Positions 48,921 to 58,631 of a stretch of 64,000 nucleotides of DNA are shown here, piece by piece. Position numbers and translations under genes: made by a program. The DNA lies in contig NZ_BMJY01000003.1 in assembly GCF_014643695.1 (NCBI RefSeq), forward strand, positions 62,001-126,000. Reading direction: 5' to 3'. A model generated the notes under the pieces. That model saw only the letters and a list, made by a program, of their open reading frames with translations. It was not told the DNA's origin and did not search any database. This DNA is from Microbacterium album (GTDB lineage: Bacteria > Actinomycetota > Actinomycetes > Actinomycetales > Microbacteriaceae). Every line of letters begins with the position of its first letter. Positions within the stretch are counted from its first letter, which is position 1.

Positions 48921-48960
48921 GGACGGCCGCCGCGCCGGACGGCCGCCGCGCCGGACGGGC
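48921..48960. repeat. 16-bp tandem duplication between pyrH and frr
   Basis: GGACGGCCGCCGCGCC occurs twice in tandem (48921-48936, 48937-48952) plus 8 bp of a third copy. Lies in the 123-bp gap after the pyrH stop. Confidence 0.75.
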
Positions 48961-48978
48961 CGGGCCGGGGGCGATCGG

Positions 48979-49698
48979 TCAGGTGGTGACGAGGGTGCCG
49001 ATCCGCTCGCCGCGCAGCGCACGGGTGACGTTGCCTGCGGGTTCCATGCCGAACACGCGCATGTCGATCCCGTTGTCCATGCACAGGCTGAAGGCCGTCG
49101 AGTCGACCACCTTGAGACCCTTGACGAGAGCGTCGCTGTAGCTGACGGTGTCGAGCCGGGTCGCCGTGGGGTCGGTGCGCGGATCCGCGGTGTAGACGCC
49201 GTCCACGCCGTTCTTGGCGACCAGGACCTCATCCGCCCCGATCTCGAGGGCGCGCTGCGCCGCCACCGTGTCGGTGGAGAAGTACGGCAGGCCGGCGCCG
49301 GCGCCGAAGATGACCACGCGACCCTTCTCCATGTGTCGCACGGCGCGGCGCGGGATGTACGGCTCAGCGACCTGCGTCATGGCGATCGCGGACTGCACGC
49401 GCGTGGCCGCGCCCGCCTGCTCGAGGAAGTCCTGCAGCGCGAGCGCGTTCATCACGGTGCCGAGCATGCCCATGTAGTCGGCACGCCCGCGGTCCATGCC
49501 GCGCTGGCTCAGCTCGGCGCCGCGGAAGAAGTTGCCGCCGCCGACGACGACGGCGATCTCGACGTCGTCGGCCGCCTCGGCGATGTCGCGGGCGATCTGG
49601 CTGACGACATCCGGGTTCACGCCCAGCTGCCCGCCGCCGAAGGCCTCGCCGGAGAGCTTGAGCAGGACGCGTCTGCGTCCGGTCTTCTCATCGATCAC
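48979..49698 (-). CDS. pyrH: Uridylate kinase
   Basis: 239-residue UMP kinase of the amino-acid-kinase fold. [20 protein letters not shown], and [21 protein letters not shown] are characteristic. Catalyses UMP to UDP in the cytoplasm. ATG start, full length. Order rpsB-tsf-pyrH-frr is conserved across bacteria. Confidence 0.95.
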   Translation of the reverse strand: MIDEKTGRRRVLLKLSGEAFGGGQLGVNPDVVSQIARDIAEAADDVEIAVVVGGGNFFRGAELSQRGMDRGRADYMGMLGTVMNALALQDFLEQAGAATRVQSAIAMTQVAEPYIPRRAVRHMEKGRVVIFGAGAGLPYFSTDTVAAQRALEIGADEVLVAKNGVDGVYTADPRTDPTATRLDTVSYSDALVKGLKVVDSTAFSLCMDNGIDMRVFGMEPAGNVTRALRGERIGTLVTT

Positions 49699-49800
49699 GT
49701 GTCGTTCCTCTCCTCGCCGTGTCTCACGCTACCCGCAACGGGGTCAGCATCCGGCGAGCAATCCTCGAAGCGGTCAGCCGGTGTGTCGGCGCGCGGAAAG

Positions 49801-49830
49801 GGGGCTCGGATCCGCGCGGATCCGAGCCCC
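49801..49830 (-). terminator. Perfect 15-bp inverted repeat after tsf
   Basis: GGGGCTCGGATCCGC followed directly by its complement, 12 bp after the tsf stop; in the direction of transcription it is followed by CCCTTTCC. It separates rpsB-tsf from pyrH-frr-cdsA. Confidence 0.85.
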
Positions 49831-49842
49831 CTCGATGCGCCG

Positions 49843-50670
49843 TTACGCGCCGACCTTGAAGCGGGCGAAGCCCGTGATGGTGATGCCGGCAGCGCTCGCG
49901 ATCTGAGCGATCGTCTGCTTGTCGTCCTTGGCGTAGGCCTGGTCGAGCAGGGCGACCTGCTTGAAGTACGCGTTCAGACGCCCCTCGACGATCTTCGGCA
50001 GCGCGGCCTCGGGCTTGCCCTCGTTGCGGGTCAGCTCCGTGACGATCTCGCGCTCCTTCTCGACCTCGGACTCGGGGACCTCGTCGCGCGTCAGGTAGGA
50101 CGGGTTGGCGAACGAGATGTGCTGCGCGATGCCGCGAGCGGTCTCCGCGTCGTCGCCCGTGTACGCGACGATGACGCCGACCTGCGGGGGCAGGTCCTTG
50201 CTCGTCTTGTGCAGGTAGACCTGGAAGGCGTCGCCCGACAGCGTGCGCACGCGGCGCAGCTCGACCTTCTCGCCGATGATGGCGGCCTCGTCGGCGATCA
50301 GCTGGTCGACCGTCTGGTCGCCCGCGGGCGCGGCCAGGGCGGCCTCGGCCGAGTCCGCGGCGACCGCGGCAGCGGCGTCGGCGACCTTGTCGGCGAGGGC
50401 GATGAAGCGGTCGTTCTTGGCGACGAAGTCGGTCTCGCACGCGAGCTCGACCAGCGTGGCCTTGCCGTCCAGCTCTCGCGCCACGACCAGGCCCTCGCTC
50501 GTGGAGCGGTCGGCACGCTTCGCGTTGCCCTTCGCGCCCTTGAGACGGAGGATCTCGACGGCCTTCTCGACGTTGCCGTCGGCCTCCTCGAGCGCCTTCT
50601 TCGTGTCGACCATGCCCGTGCCGAGCTGCTCGCGCAGCGCCTTGATGTCGGCGATGGTGAAGTTGGCCAT
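49843..50670 (-). CDS. tsf: Elongation factor Ts
   Basis: 275 residues. UBA-like N-terminal domain (IADIKALREQLGTGMVDTKKAL) and the nucleotide-exchange TDFVAKNDRF motif are present. Exchanges GDP for GTP on EF-Tu. ATG with GAGGAG upstream, 45 bp after rpsB. Confidence 0.96.
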   Translation of the reverse strand: MANFTIADIKALREQLGTGMVDTKKALEEADGNVEKAVEILRLKGAKGNAKRADRSTSEGLVVARELDGKATLVELACETDFVAKNDRFIALADKVADAAAAVAADSAEAALAAPAGDQTVDQLIADEAAIIGEKVELRRVRTLSGDAFQVYLHKTSKDLPPQVGVIVAYTGDDAETARGIAQHISFANPSYLTRDEVPESEVEKEREIVTELTRNEGKPEAALPKIVEGRLNAYFKQVALLDQAYAKDDKQTIAQIASAAGITITGFARFKVGA

Positions 50671-50715
50671 GGGTTCTGGCTCCTCAGGTTCGGTGGATCC
50701 GATCGGATCCGGCGA

Positions 50716-51567
50716 CTACTTCTCGGTGGTCTCGGCGGCCGGGGCGTCGACCGGCGTCTCGGCGGGGGCCTCGGTCTCGGCCGGAGCCTCGACAGCGGCC
50801 TCGGCCGGAGCGTCAGTGCCCTGCTCGAGCAGCTCGCGCTCCCACTCGGCGAGCGGCTCGGCGTCACCCTCGGGGTTGTGCTTCTGCTGCAGCCCCTCGG
50901 CCGCGGCGTCCGCGATGATGCGCGTCAGCAGAGACACCGAGCGGATCGCGTCGTCGTTGCCCGGGATCGGGTACTGCAGGTCGTCGGGGTCGACGTTCGT
51001 GTCGAGGATGCCGATGACCGGGATGCCCAGCTTCTTGGCCTCGTCGATCGCGAGGTGCTCGCGCTTGGCGTCGACGACCCACAGGGCCGACGGCGTCTTC
51101 GTGAGGTTCCGGATGCCGCCCAGCGACTTGTGCAGCTTGTCGAGCTCACGCTTCTTGAGCAGGAGCTCCTTCTTCGTGAAGCCCGAGCCGGCGGGGTCGT
51201 CGTAGTCCAGCTCCTCGAGCTCCTTCATGCGGGCGAGGCGCTTCGAGACCGTCTGGAAGTTCGTGAGCAGACCGCCGAGCCAGCGCTCGTTCACGTAGGG
51301 CTGGCCGACGCGGGTCGCCTGCTCGGCGAGCACCTCCTGGGCCTGCTTCTTGGTGCCGACAAAGAGCACGGTCCCGCCGCGGGCGACCGTCTCCTTGACG
51401 AAGTCGTACGCCTTGTCGATGTACGTCAGCGACTGCTGGAGGTCGATGATGTGGATGCCGCTGCGCTCCGTGAGGATGAAGCGCTTGACCTTCGGGTTCC
51501 ACCGGCGGGTCTGGTGTCCGAAGTGCACGCCGCTGTCGAGCAGCTGGCGGATGGTGACGACGGCCAT
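50716..51567 (-). CDS. rpsB: 30S ribosomal protein S2
   Basis: 283 residues. [15 protein letters not shown] and the [23 protein letters not shown] strand-helix split are diagnostic; the tail beyond 240 is acidic, Ala/Pro/Glu-rich and typical of actinobacterial S2. ATG 51567 with AAGGAGAA upstream. First gene of the rpsB-tsf unit, preceded by a 190-nt leader. Confidence 0.97.
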   Translation of the reverse strand: MAVVTIRQLLDSGVHFGHQTRRWNPKVKRFILTERSGIHIIDLQQSLTYIDKAYDFVKETVARGGTVLFVGTKKQAQEVLAEQATRVGQPYVNERWLGGLLTNFQTVSKRLARMKELEELDYDDPAGSGFTKKELLLKKRELDKLHKSLGGIRNLTKTPSALWVVDAKREHLAIDEAKKLGIPVIGILDTNVDPDDLQYPIPGNDDAIRSVSLLTRIIADAAAEGLQQKHNPEGDAEPLAEWERELLEQGTDAPAEAAVEAPAETEAPAETPVDAPAAETTEK

Positions 51568-51760
51568 GGCCGTTCTCCTTCTCTTGGCGTCGATTGCGCC
51601 ACTCTCGGTTGATCTGCCGGTCGGACGACCGGCGAGCCTGGTGCCCGGCACACGCCCACCCTCTGCGAGGGACCGATGGGAGTGATTGCCACGACGCTCA
51701 TCCGGAGATGGCGCCGCTATGGGCACGCGTAGTCACCCCGATGCTCGGGATGCGACCTCC
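51568..51760 (-). promoter_or_regulatory. 5' leader of rpsB
   Basis: About 190 nt from the inferred start to ATG. It contains a perfect hairpin GCCGGTCG-N2-CGACCGGC (51616-51633). S2 autoregulates its own mRNA in other bacteria; whether this leader does so is unknown. Confidence 0.4.
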
Positions 51761-51769
51761 AGTGTATCA
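51761..51769 (-). promoter_or_regulatory. Extended -10 promoter TGATACACT of rpsB
   Basis: TG-A-TACACT, the same nonamer as upstream of mgtE. No clear -35; extended -10 type. Confidence 0.5.
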
Positions 51770-51903
51770 GGAGCGCCCCCGCGTCCCGCGCCGGGCGAAG
51801 GCAGGAGTTCACCGCGCGTTCCGTCCCTCGTCCCCAGGCGCTCACCCGGGCCGGGTTGTCCCCCGCGCGCCGTTCCGCGGTCTCTGCCCGGCGGGCCCGC
51901 GAT

Positions 51904-51909
51904 CACCCT
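51904..51909 (+). promoter_or_regulatory. -10-like CACCCT of the M23 gene
   Basis: CACCCT, 6 nt, ATG 51916, matching the leaderless spacing seen elsewhere though the hexamer is weak. Confidence 0.4.
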
Positions 51910-51915
51910 GGTTCC

Positions 51916-52440
51916 ATGAGACGTCCTCTCCTCGCCATCCTGCTCGCCGCCGTCCTCATCCTGTCGCCGACCGCGTCCACGGGCGGCACGCCGCAGGGGT
52001 CGGTCCCCGCCGCCGCTCAGCTGGCGGCTCGCGAACCGTGGCGGTGGCCCGCGCCGCCGCCGATGCAGATCGTCGAGCCCTACGTCGCGCCCCCGCACCG
52101 CTACGGACCGGGTCACCGCGGTGTGGACGTCGCTGCGGAGGTGGGGGCGGAGGTGGTCGCACCGGCGGACGGGACGGTCGCCTTCGTGGGCACCGTGGTG
52201 GATCGCCCCCTCATCACGATCGACCACGGCGACGGGCTGGTCAGCACCCTGGAACCGGTCTCGTCCGACCTTACCGCCGGGGACCGGGTGCTGCGCGGCC
52301 AGGCGGTGGGGCGCGTGGCGACGGGCGGGCACACGGCCCACGGCGCGCTCCACATCGGGGCGCGTCTGCACGGCGAATACGTCAATCCGCTCCTGCTGCT
52401 CGGCAACGTGCCGCGCGCCGTGCTGCTGCCGTGCTGCTGA
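51916..52440 (+). CDS. Secreted M23 (LytM-like) peptidase domain protein
   Basis: 174 residues: signal peptide PLLAILLAAVLILSP, then a LytM fold with GHRGVDVAAEVGAEVVAP (His and Asp ligands) and HGALHIGARLHGEYVNPLLLL. In active enzymes the latter stretch reads HxH; here the first His is Ala, so the zinc site looks incomplete and the protein may be a non-catalytic activator. ATG 51916 by signal peptide; upstream frame rejected. Sits between rpsB and xerC as in relatives. Confidence 0.82.
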   Translation: MRRPLLAILLAAVLILSPTASTGGTPQGSVPAAAQLAAREPWRWPAPPPMQIVEPYVAPPHRYGPGHRGVDVAAEVGAEVVAPADGTVAFVGTVVDRPLITIDHGDGLVSTLEPVSSDLTAGDRVLRGQAVGRVATGGHTAHGALHIGARLHGEYVNPLLLLGNVPRAVLLPCC

Positions 52441-52464
52441 CGCGCCGCCTGGGCGCACCCCGCG

Positions 52465-53367
52465 TCAGGCGCGGGGGTGCGCGAGGCGGTACGCGGCGGC
52501 GAGCCGTTCGGACGAGACGTGGGTGTAGATCTGGGTCGTCCCGAGGCTGGCGTGGCCCAGCAGCTCCTGGACCGCGCGCAGATCGGCGCCGCCGTCGAGC
52601 AGGTGCGTGGCCGCGGAGTGGCGCAGCGTGTGCGGACCGACGGCGCTCGACGCCAGCGCCGGCCCCACGTGGCGCGTCACCAGGTCGTAGACGGCACGGG
52701 GGCCCAGCCGGCCGCCCCGCACGCCGAGGAACAGCGCCGGTGGCGGTGCGGTCGCCCGGGCGGCCAGCGCGGGCCGACCGGTGGTGAGGTAGCTCGTCAG
52801 CGCCCGCCGGGCCGGGACGCCGAAGGGGACGACCCGCTCCTTCGCGCCCTTGCCCAGGACGCGGGCCGTAGACCGCTCGAGGTCCAGGTCGTCGGGGTCC
52901 AGGCCGCACAGCTCGGAGACCCGGATCCCGGCGCCGTACAGCAGCTCGAGCAGCGCATGGTCGCGCTGAGCGACGGGGTCGCCCTCGCGAGCGTTCTCCC
53001 CCAGGCGCTGCAGCACGTCGCTCAGCGCGTCGGCCGTCGCCACGCGCGGGAGCGTGCGCCCGCGCTTGGGGGCCACCAGGCGCAGGCTCGGATCGACCGG
53101 GATCAGGTCCTCCTCGAGAGCCCACCGGAAGAACGCGCGGGCGGCGGACGTGCGGCGCGCGAGCGTCGAGCGCGCGTCGCCGCGCTGGGACGCGTGCCAC
53201 AGCCACTCCCGCAGCTGCTCGAGGTCGACGTCGTCGACCCGTGTCTCGCCTGTGACAGCCGCGAGGTCGGCGAGATCGCCCCGGTAGGCGCGCACGGTCG
53301 CCTCGGACAGCCGGCGCACCCGCTCGAGGTGCACCGCGAAGGCGTCGATCGCGTCCGTCAGCAGCAC
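52465..53367 (-). CDS. xerC: Tyrosine recombinase (XerC-like)
   Basis: 300 residues, standard Xer length. N-terminal SAM-like core-binding domain ([15 protein letters not shown]) and catalytic domain with the full set: Arg in [12 protein letters not shown], Lys in [36 protein letters not shown] with the nucleophile Tyr. Resolves chromosome dimers at dif. GTG 53367 has a close GGGAG; the much longer open frame upstream belongs to another frame of dprA. Not a mobile-element integrase by context. Confidence 0.9.
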   Translation of the reverse strand: MLLTDAIDAFAVHLERVRRLSEATVRAYRGDLADLAAVTGETRVDDVDLEQLREWLWHASQRGDARSTLARRTSAARAFFRWALEEDLIPVDPSLRLVAPKRGRTLPRVATADALSDVLQRLGENAREGDPVAQRDHALLELLYGAGIRVSELCGLDPDDLDLERSTARVLGKGAKERVVPFGVPARRALTSYLTTGRPALAARATAPPPALFLGVRGGRLGPRAVYDLVTRHVGPALASSAVGPHTLRHSAATHLLDGGADLRAVQELLGHASLGTTQIYTHVSSERLAAAYRLAHPRA

Positions 53368-53443
53368 GCTCCCAGCTTCGCCCGGCCCGCGGCCGGTACG
53401 GAGACGACCCGCCGAGAGCCGCCTCCTGCGACGGGCTCGCCCG

Positions 53444-54646
53444 TCACCGGGCGAGGCGCCAGCCCTCGGGATCCGACTCGACCCGCCCGTCGAGCTCGAG
53501 CAGGCCGAGCTGTGCCTGCACCTCGGCGAGCGACAGCCCGCTGCGACGGGCGATCTCGTCGGCGTCGCGCCACGCCCGCGGCGCGAGTGCGTCGAGCACG
53601 CGGATCGTCTCCGGGCGCGTTCGCTCCCCCGACGGCGCGGCGGCTTCGTCCCACTCGCCGAGCAGCTCGAGCGCATCCGCGCAGCTGGTGATGCACATGG
53701 CGTCGAACTCGCGCAGCAGTCGATGACTGCCCTCGGACGTCGCGCTCGTGACCGGCCCGGGCACCGCCCCGAGCGGGCGGCCGAGCGCGGCCGCGTGCCC
53801 GGCGGTGTTGAGCGAGCCGCTGCGCCGCCCCGCCTCGACCACGACGGTGGCGCCGCTGACGGCGGCGATGAGCCTGTTGCGCTGCAGGAAGCGCCACTTG
53901 GTCGGGGCCACCCCCGGGGGAACCTCGCTGACGACGGCGCCGCGCTCGGCGATGCGCGCGAAGAGGTGCGCGTGCGCGGCCGGGTACACGCGGTCGGCAC
54001 CGCCCGCCACGAACGCGATCGTCGGGCCGCCCGCGCCCAACGCGGCGCGGTGCGACACACCGTCGACTCCGTAGGCGCCGCCGGACACGACGCACACGCC
54101 GCGTTCGGCCAGCTCCCCCGCCAGCATGCCGGCGACGTGCTCGCCGTAGGGAGTCGCGGCCCGCGCCCCGACGATCGCGATCGACCGCTCGAGCCGCGCC
54201 AGCGCGGGCGCATCGCCGCGCACCCAGAGCGCGAACGGAGCGTGAGGCCCCAGGTCGGGCAGCCGGCTCGGCCACAGCTCGCCCTCCGGGATCAGCACGG
54301 TCAGCCGCGCGCGCCGCGCGGCCCGGACGGCGTCGCGCAGCAGGCGCGCGCCGAGCCGGGGACGCCAGCGTTCCAGCGCCGCCGCGAGCTCCCTCGCCGA
54401 GACGTCCGCTCCCGAGGGGGGCAGCGCCCGCTCGCGCGCCGTGCTCACGAACTCGAGAGCCCCGGCCACGCCCAGCGCCGCCGCCAGTCGGCCCGCGACG
54501 CCGTCTCCGGGCTCGGCGATCACGCTCCACGCCAGCCGGAGCAGCAGCGCGCGCCGGTCCGCCACCGGAGCGTTCAGCCCGTCCGCGTCGCGTAAGAGGT
54601 CCGGGTCCCGCGACAGGTCCGCGGGGTGGGGGGTGGCGGCGCTCAC
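53444..54646 (-). CDS. dprA: DNA-processing protein DprA
   Basis: 400 residues. Rossmann core with [37 protein letters not shown], and [23 protein letters not shown]-terminal winged helix ([20 protein letters not shown]) follows. Protects incoming single-stranded DNA and loads RecA during transformation. GTG 54646 overlaps the comM stop (GTGA), so translation is coupled. Confidence 0.93.
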   Translation of the reverse strand: MSAATPHPADLSRDPDLLRDADGLNAPVADRRALLLRLAWSVIAEPGDGVAGRLAAALGVAGALEFVSTARERALPPSGADVSARELAAALERWRPRLGARLLRDAVRAARRARLTVLIPEGELWPSRLPDLGPHAPFALWVRGDAPALARLERSIAIVGARAATPYGEHVAGMLAGELAERGVCVVSGGAYGVDGVSHRAALGAGGPTIAFVAGGADRVYPAAHAHLFARIAERGAVVSEVPPGVAPTKWRFLQRNRLIAAVSGATVVVEAGRRSGSLNTAGHAAALGRPLGAVPGPVTSATSEGSHRLLREFDAMCITSCADALELLGEWDEAAAPSGERTRPETIRVLDALAPRAWRDADEIARRSGLSLAEVQAQLGLLELDGRVESDPEGWRLAR

Positions 54647-56166
54647 GGGACGATGCCCTTCTTCAGGAACAGTGCCTGCCCGACGTCGGCGGCGGCGGGG
54701 AGCTCTCGACCCGCGAGATCGGCCAGCGTCCACGCGACGCGGAGGATGCGGTCATAGCCGCGCAGGGTGATCGCACCACGTTGCAGCGCCGCGTCGAGCG
54801 GACGACGCGCCTCGGCCGGGACGGGGCAGGGCCCCTGACGCAGCCACGTCCCGGGAACCTCGGCGTTCGTCCGCCAGGGCGTGTCGCGCAGGCGCTCGGC
54901 CGCGGCGACGCGCGCCGCGCTCACGCGCGCCCGCGCCTCGGCGGTCGTCACGGCGGGGCCCTCGGTCTGCCGTGCGGTGGAGACGCGCTGGAGGCGCAGG
55001 TCGATGTCCATGCGGTCGAGCAGCGGGCCCGAGAGCCGCGAGAGATAGCGCCGGATCACCATGGGGGCGCAGATGCACGTGCCGCCGCGCACCCCGTACT
55101 CCCCGCACGGGCACGGGTTGGTCGCGAGCACCAGCTGGAAGCGCGCGGGGAACTCCGCGCGGAATCCCGCGCGGTGGATCTCGATGCGGCCTTGCTCGAG
55201 CGGCTGCCGCAGCGCGTCGAGCACGCCCGTGGGCGCCTCGGCCGCCTCGTCGATGAACAGCACGCCCCGGCTGGCCCGCGCGATCGCGCCGGGGCGGGCG
55301 GTGCGCGAGCCGCCGCCCACGAGGGCCGCGATCGACGCGGAGTGGTGCGGGGCTTCGAAGGGCGGGGTGAGCGTCAGGCTCGTGACCGCCTCCCCCGCCA
55401 GGGAGCGCAGCGACGCGACCTCGAGCGCGCTGTCCTCGTCGAGGGGCGGCAGGATGCCGGGGAGCCGGCGCGCGAGCATCGTCTTCCCCGCCCCGGGCGG
55501 GCCCGACATCAGCAGATGGTGCCCGCCCGCGGCCGCGACGATGAGCGCGTCGACCGCGGCCGGCTGCCCGACGACGTCCGCGAGGTCGATCCGCTCTTCG
55601 GTGGGGCGGGCGCGGGGCGGCGCAGGGACCGGTTCGAGATCGGGCACCTCGACGTCCGCGCCGTGCCACCGGGCCACCTCCGCGAGTGACACCGCCCCGA
55701 GCACCTCGACGTCCGGCACGAGCCGGGCCTCGGCGAGGTTCGCGTGGGGCACGACGAACCGCTCGAAGCCGCGCGCCGCGGCCGCATGCACGGCCGGCAG
55801 CACTCCCGGGACGGGTCGGAGGCGCCCGTCGAGCCCCAGCTCGCCGATGTGCACCGTGCGGGCGAGCGAGTCGGGCAGCACGAGCCCGTCCGTCGCGATC
55901 GCCGCGACGGCGATCGCGAGGTCGAAGCCGGTGCCCTGCTTGGGCAGGCCCGCCGGAGACAGGTTGACTGTGAGCCGCCGGTCGGGCAAGCGCATCTCGC
56001 TGTTCTCGCACGCGTTCGTGACGCGCCTCACCGCCTCTCCGAGCGCCTTGTCCGCGAGCCCGATGAGACGGAAATCGGGCTTCTGCGCCGTGATGTCGGC
56101 CTCGACCTCGATGAGCTCGCCGCGCAGCCCCGTCAGGGCCACCGCCCACGTGCGCGCGACCCTCAT
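54643..56166 (-). CDS. comM: YifB/ComM family AAA ATPase
   Basis: 507 residues: N-terminal Lon-like S16 fold, then Mg-chelatase-like AAA with Walker A SGPPGAGKTMLARRL, Walker B GVLFIDEAAE, and the cysteine-containing segment ATNPCPCGEYG...GGTCICAP. ComM promotes branch migration in natural transformation. ATG 56166 with GGAGGG upstream, overlapping the yraN stop by 4 bp. Confidence 0.93.
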   Translation of the reverse strand: MRVARTWAVALTGLRGELIEVEADITAQKPDFRLIGLADKALGEAVRRVTNACENSEMRLPDRRLTVNLSPAGLPKQGTGFDLAIAVAAIATDGLVLPDSLARTVHIGELGLDGRLRPVPGVLPAVHAAAARGFERFVVPHANLAEARLVPDVEVLGAVSLAEVARWHGADVEVPDLEPVPAPPRARPTEERIDLADVVGQPAAVDALIVAAAGGHHLLMSGPPGAGKTMLARRLPGILPPLDEDSALEVASLRSLAGEAVTSLTLTPPFEAPHHSASIAALVGGGSRTARPGAIARASRGVLFIDEAAEAPTGVLDALRQPLEQGRIEIHRAGFRAEFPARFQLVLATNPCPCGEYGVRGGTCICAPMVIRRYLSRLSGPLLDRMDIDLRLQRVSTARQTEGPAVTTAEARARVSAARVAAAERLRDTPWRTNAEVPGTWLRQGPCPVPAEARRPLDAALQRGAITLRGYDRILRVAWTLADLAGRELPAAADVGQALFLKKGIVP

Positions 56167-56525
56167 CTCAGGCCCTCCAGGTGCTCCAGCGTGCCCGTGG
56201 TGGGGGCGGGGCCGATGATCGCGATCGCGTCGACGCGGAGGCGCCGGTACCGGGCCCGGCCCGGATGCGCGCTCGCCCACGCCATCGCCAGCCGCCATAG
56301 CCGCGCGAGCTTGCGGTCGTCGATCGCGGCGAACGGATGCCCGTACCCGATGCTCGTGCGGGTCTTGACCTCGACCACGGCGATGTCGCGCCCGTGGGCC
56401 GCGACGATGTCGATCTCGCCGTCGGCGCAGCGCCAGTTCCGGTCGAGGATCTCGTAACCGCGTCTGGTCAGGTACAGCGCGGCGCGTTCCTCGCCTGCTC
56501 TCCCCAGGTCGTCCTTGCGTGCCAT
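56163..56525 (-). CDS. YraN family protein (UPF0102), endonuclease-like
   Basis: 120 residues with a PD-(D/E)XK-like core: GRAGEERAALYLTRRGYEIL, then GEIDIVAAHGRDIAVVEVKTR (Asp and ExK). Role unknown, but the gene is linked to comM/dprA in many genomes. ATG 56525 with GCGAGG upstream; an ATG 20 codons earlier is open but lacks similarity. Confidence 0.88.
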   Translation of the reverse strand: MARKDDLGRAGEERAALYLTRRGYEILDRNWRCADGEIDIVAAHGRDIAVVEVKTRTSIGYGHPFAAIDDRKLARLWRLAMAWASAHPGRARYRRLRVDAIAIIGPAPTTGTLEHLEGLR

Positions 56526-56631
56526 GCGAAGAGCCTCGCCCGCTCCCGGGCCCGCGATCCGCCCGGTCGGCGCCGACGCGAACAACCCCCGCGCTCTTCC
56601 CCCTGGGGACGAGGCGTCCCGCTCGGGCGGG

Positions 56632-56958
56632 CTACTTGCCGTCGAGCGAGAGCTCCTCGGGCAGCTGGAAGTCGCGCCGGGAGAGCTCCTCGATGTTGAC
56701 GTCCTTGAAGGTCAGCACGCGCACCGACTTGACGAAGCGGTCGGCGCGGTAGATGTCCCAGACCCAGACGTCCGTCATCGTCAGTTCGAAGTAGAAGTCG
56801 TGCTCCGTGTCGTGACGCACGACGCTGACGTCGTTCGCGAGGTAGAAGCGCCGCTCGGTCTCGATCACGTACTGGAACTGCGAGACGACATCCCGGTACT
56901 CGCGATAGAGCGCGAGTTCGAGTTCCCGGTCGTAGTCTTCGAAGACGTCGTCATCCAT
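56632..56958 (-). CDS. DUF2469 family protein
   Basis: 108-residue acidic soluble protein, very strongly conserved in actinobacteria and lying between rnhB and yraN in them. Aromatic-rich helices YDRELELALYREYRDVVSQF and RFYLANDVSVV are the signature. No function known. ATG 56958; TAGGAT lies nine bases upstream of it with GGAG overlapping, so a very short leader is likely. Confidence 0.88.
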   Translation of the reverse strand: MDDDVFEDYDRELELALYREYRDVVSQFQYVIETERRFYLANDVSVVRHDTEHDFYFELTMTDVWVWDIYRADRFVKSVRVLTFKDVNIEELSRRDFQLPEELSLDGK

Positions 56959-57023
56959 GATGGCTCCATCCTAGGTCGTGCGACCCGCGTCGATCGCCGT
57001 GCCGATCCGGCCGGCGCCGCGCC

Positions 57024-57683
57024 TCAGAAGAGGGTGGGGGCGTCGGCGATGCTCCACGAGCGGCGGTGATGGTGACTCAGCCCGCGCTCGCGGATCGCCG
57101 CACGGTGCACCGGGCTCGCGTACCCCTTGTTCCGGCACCACTCGTACGCCGGGAGCTCCTCGTGCAGCGTCGTCATGCGCGCGTCGCGCGCGACCTTCGC
57201 GATCACGGACGCCGCCGCGGCCGAGGCGCAGTCGCGGTCAGCCTTCACGACCGGACGCACGGTGATGCCGGTGGCGCCGGCCGACGTGATGTAGTCGTGG
57301 TTTCCGTCGAGCAGCACGACGCCGGCGGCGGGCGCGAAGCCGCGCTCCTCGAGCGCCGCGAGGGCCCGGATGGCGGCGAGCCCCAGTGCGCGCATGATGC
57401 CGACCTCGTCGATCTCCCACGCCTCGGCCCATCCCACGGCGCTCGCGCGCACCCATCCCGCGGCGCGCTCCGCGACGGCCGCGCGCCGGGCCTCGGCCAC
57501 GAGCTTCGAGTCGCGCAGCCCCTCCGGAACGGCGATCGCGGCCGCGTCGGCGTCGATCACGGACGCGCCCACGGCGACGGGCCCCGCGAGGGCGCCGCGG
57601 CCCACCTCATCGCACGCGAACACGAAGGGAGCGTCGCGCAGCAGCTCCCGCTCGAGTGCGAGGGTGGGCACGGCGACGGGCAT
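57024..57683 (-). CDS. rnhB: Ribonuclease HII
   Basis: 219 residues. ACDEVGRGALAGPVAVG carries the first two acidic catalytic residues; DGNHDY and the late KADRDCASAAAASVIAKVARD complete the site. Removes misincorporated ribonucleotides and RNA in hybrids. ATG overlaps the lepB stop by one base (TGATG). Confidence 0.94.
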   Translation of the reverse strand: MPVAVPTLALERELLRDAPFVFACDEVGRGALAGPVAVGASVIDADAAAIAVPEGLRDSKLVAEARRAAVAERAAGWVRASAVGWAEAWEIDEVGIMRALGLAAIRALAALEERGFAPAAGVVLLDGNHDYITSAGATGITVRPVVKADRDCASAAAASVIAKVARDARMTTLHEELPAYEWCRNKGYASPVHRAAIRERGLSHHHRRSWSIADAPTLF

Positions 57684-58441
57684 CAGCGCGACGCCTCCCC
57701 CGGATCGCCCTCCTCGTCCTCGGGCACGCCCGCGAACACGGAGTGGTGGCCGTCCACCCCGCCGAAGCGGTCGAGGGGCCACATGCGCAGGAAGACCTTG
57801 CCGACGACGTTGTCGAGGGGAACGAACCCCTCCCCCGGCTGCTCGGTGTTGTAGCGCGAGTCCTTCGAGCGGTTCCGGTTGTCGCCCAGGACCCACAGCG
57901 ACCCGTCCGGCACGACGACGTCGAACGCCTTCTCCGACGCCACGGTGTCCCCGGCCGGCAGCTTGATGTACCCGAGCTCGTCGATCGGCACGCCGTTCAC
58001 GGTGATCTGCCCGAGTGCGTTGCAGCAGACGACGTGGTCGCCGGGAAGGCCGATGATGCGCTTGACGAGATGATCCTGCGAGTCGGACGCCGAGAGCCCC
58101 ACGAGGTTGAGCACCCAGTCGATGCCCTCGACGATGGGCGAGCGCTCCGGCTGCGGCGTGGGCTCGAGCCAGCCCCCGGGGTCGGCGAACACGACGACGT
58201 CGCCTCGCGAGTAGCCGGCCCAGTTCGGAGTGAGCTCGTCGACGAGGATCCGGTCGTCGACCAGCAGCGTGTCCTCCATCGACGCCGAGGGGATGAAGAA
58301 GGACCGCACGACGAAGGTCTTCACGAGGAACGACACGAGGACCGCGATCACGACGATCACGACGACGTCGCGCAGGAAGGCCAGCCATCCGCGACCGCGA
58401 CGGGAATCCTGCGCCGCGGGGGCGGACTGCTCGCTGCTCAT
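57683..58441 (-). CDS. lepB: Signal peptidase I
   Basis: 252 residues. One N-terminal membrane helix (VVVIVVIAVLVSFLVKTFVV), catalytic Ser in PSASMEDTL and Lys in LVKRIIGLPGDHV. The extracytoplasmic domain carries GDNRNRSKDSR, the usual C-terminal box. Cleaves Sec and Tat signal peptides. ATG 58441 with AAAGGA upstream; earlier open frame not similar. Confidence 0.95.
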   Translation of the reverse strand: MSSEQSAPAAQDSRRGRGWLAFLRDVVVIVVIAVLVSFLVKTFVVRSFFIPSASMEDTLLVDDRILVDELTPNWAGYSRGDVVVFADPGGWLEPTPQPERSPIVEGIDWVLNLVGLSASDSQDHLVKRIIGLPGDHVVCCNALGQITVNGVPIDELGYIKLPAGDTVASEKAFDVVVPDGSLWVLGDNRNRSKDSRYNTEQPGEGFVPLDNVVGKVFLRMWPLDRFGGVDGHHSVFAGVPEDEEGDPGEASR

Positions 58442-58577
58442 GTGATCCTTCGAAAGCCGTGCGCCGGAAAGGCGCTCCCTCCAGGGTCGCACACTCCGCA
58501 CCCTGCTCCTGAAGGCCCGCCGGGGAACGCCCGTGAGTCCCGCGATTCCCCGGGCTTGCGCTCGCCGGGCCCGGAAA

Positions 58578-58617
58578 CGACGGAACCCCGCGCCCATCGG
58601 GCCACGGGGTTCCGTCG
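58578..58617 (-). terminator. 13-bp stem terminator after rplS
   Basis: CGACGGAACCCCG (58578-58590) pairs exactly with 58605-58617; 14-nt loop; 14 bp after the rplS stop. It separates rplS from lepB. Confidence 0.8.
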
Positions 58618-58631
58618 GAGGAGGCGACGAC

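Noticed and set aside
47254..51612. 1452-codon open frame on the plus strand across frr, pyrH, tsf and rpsB
   Set aside because: Antisense shadow of highly conserved minus-strand genes; long stop-free frames are expected at this GC content.
52465..53367. Phage or transposon integrase
   Set aside because: Length, motifs and neighbours (dprA, rpsB) fit the housekeeping Xer recombinase, and no other mobile genes are present.
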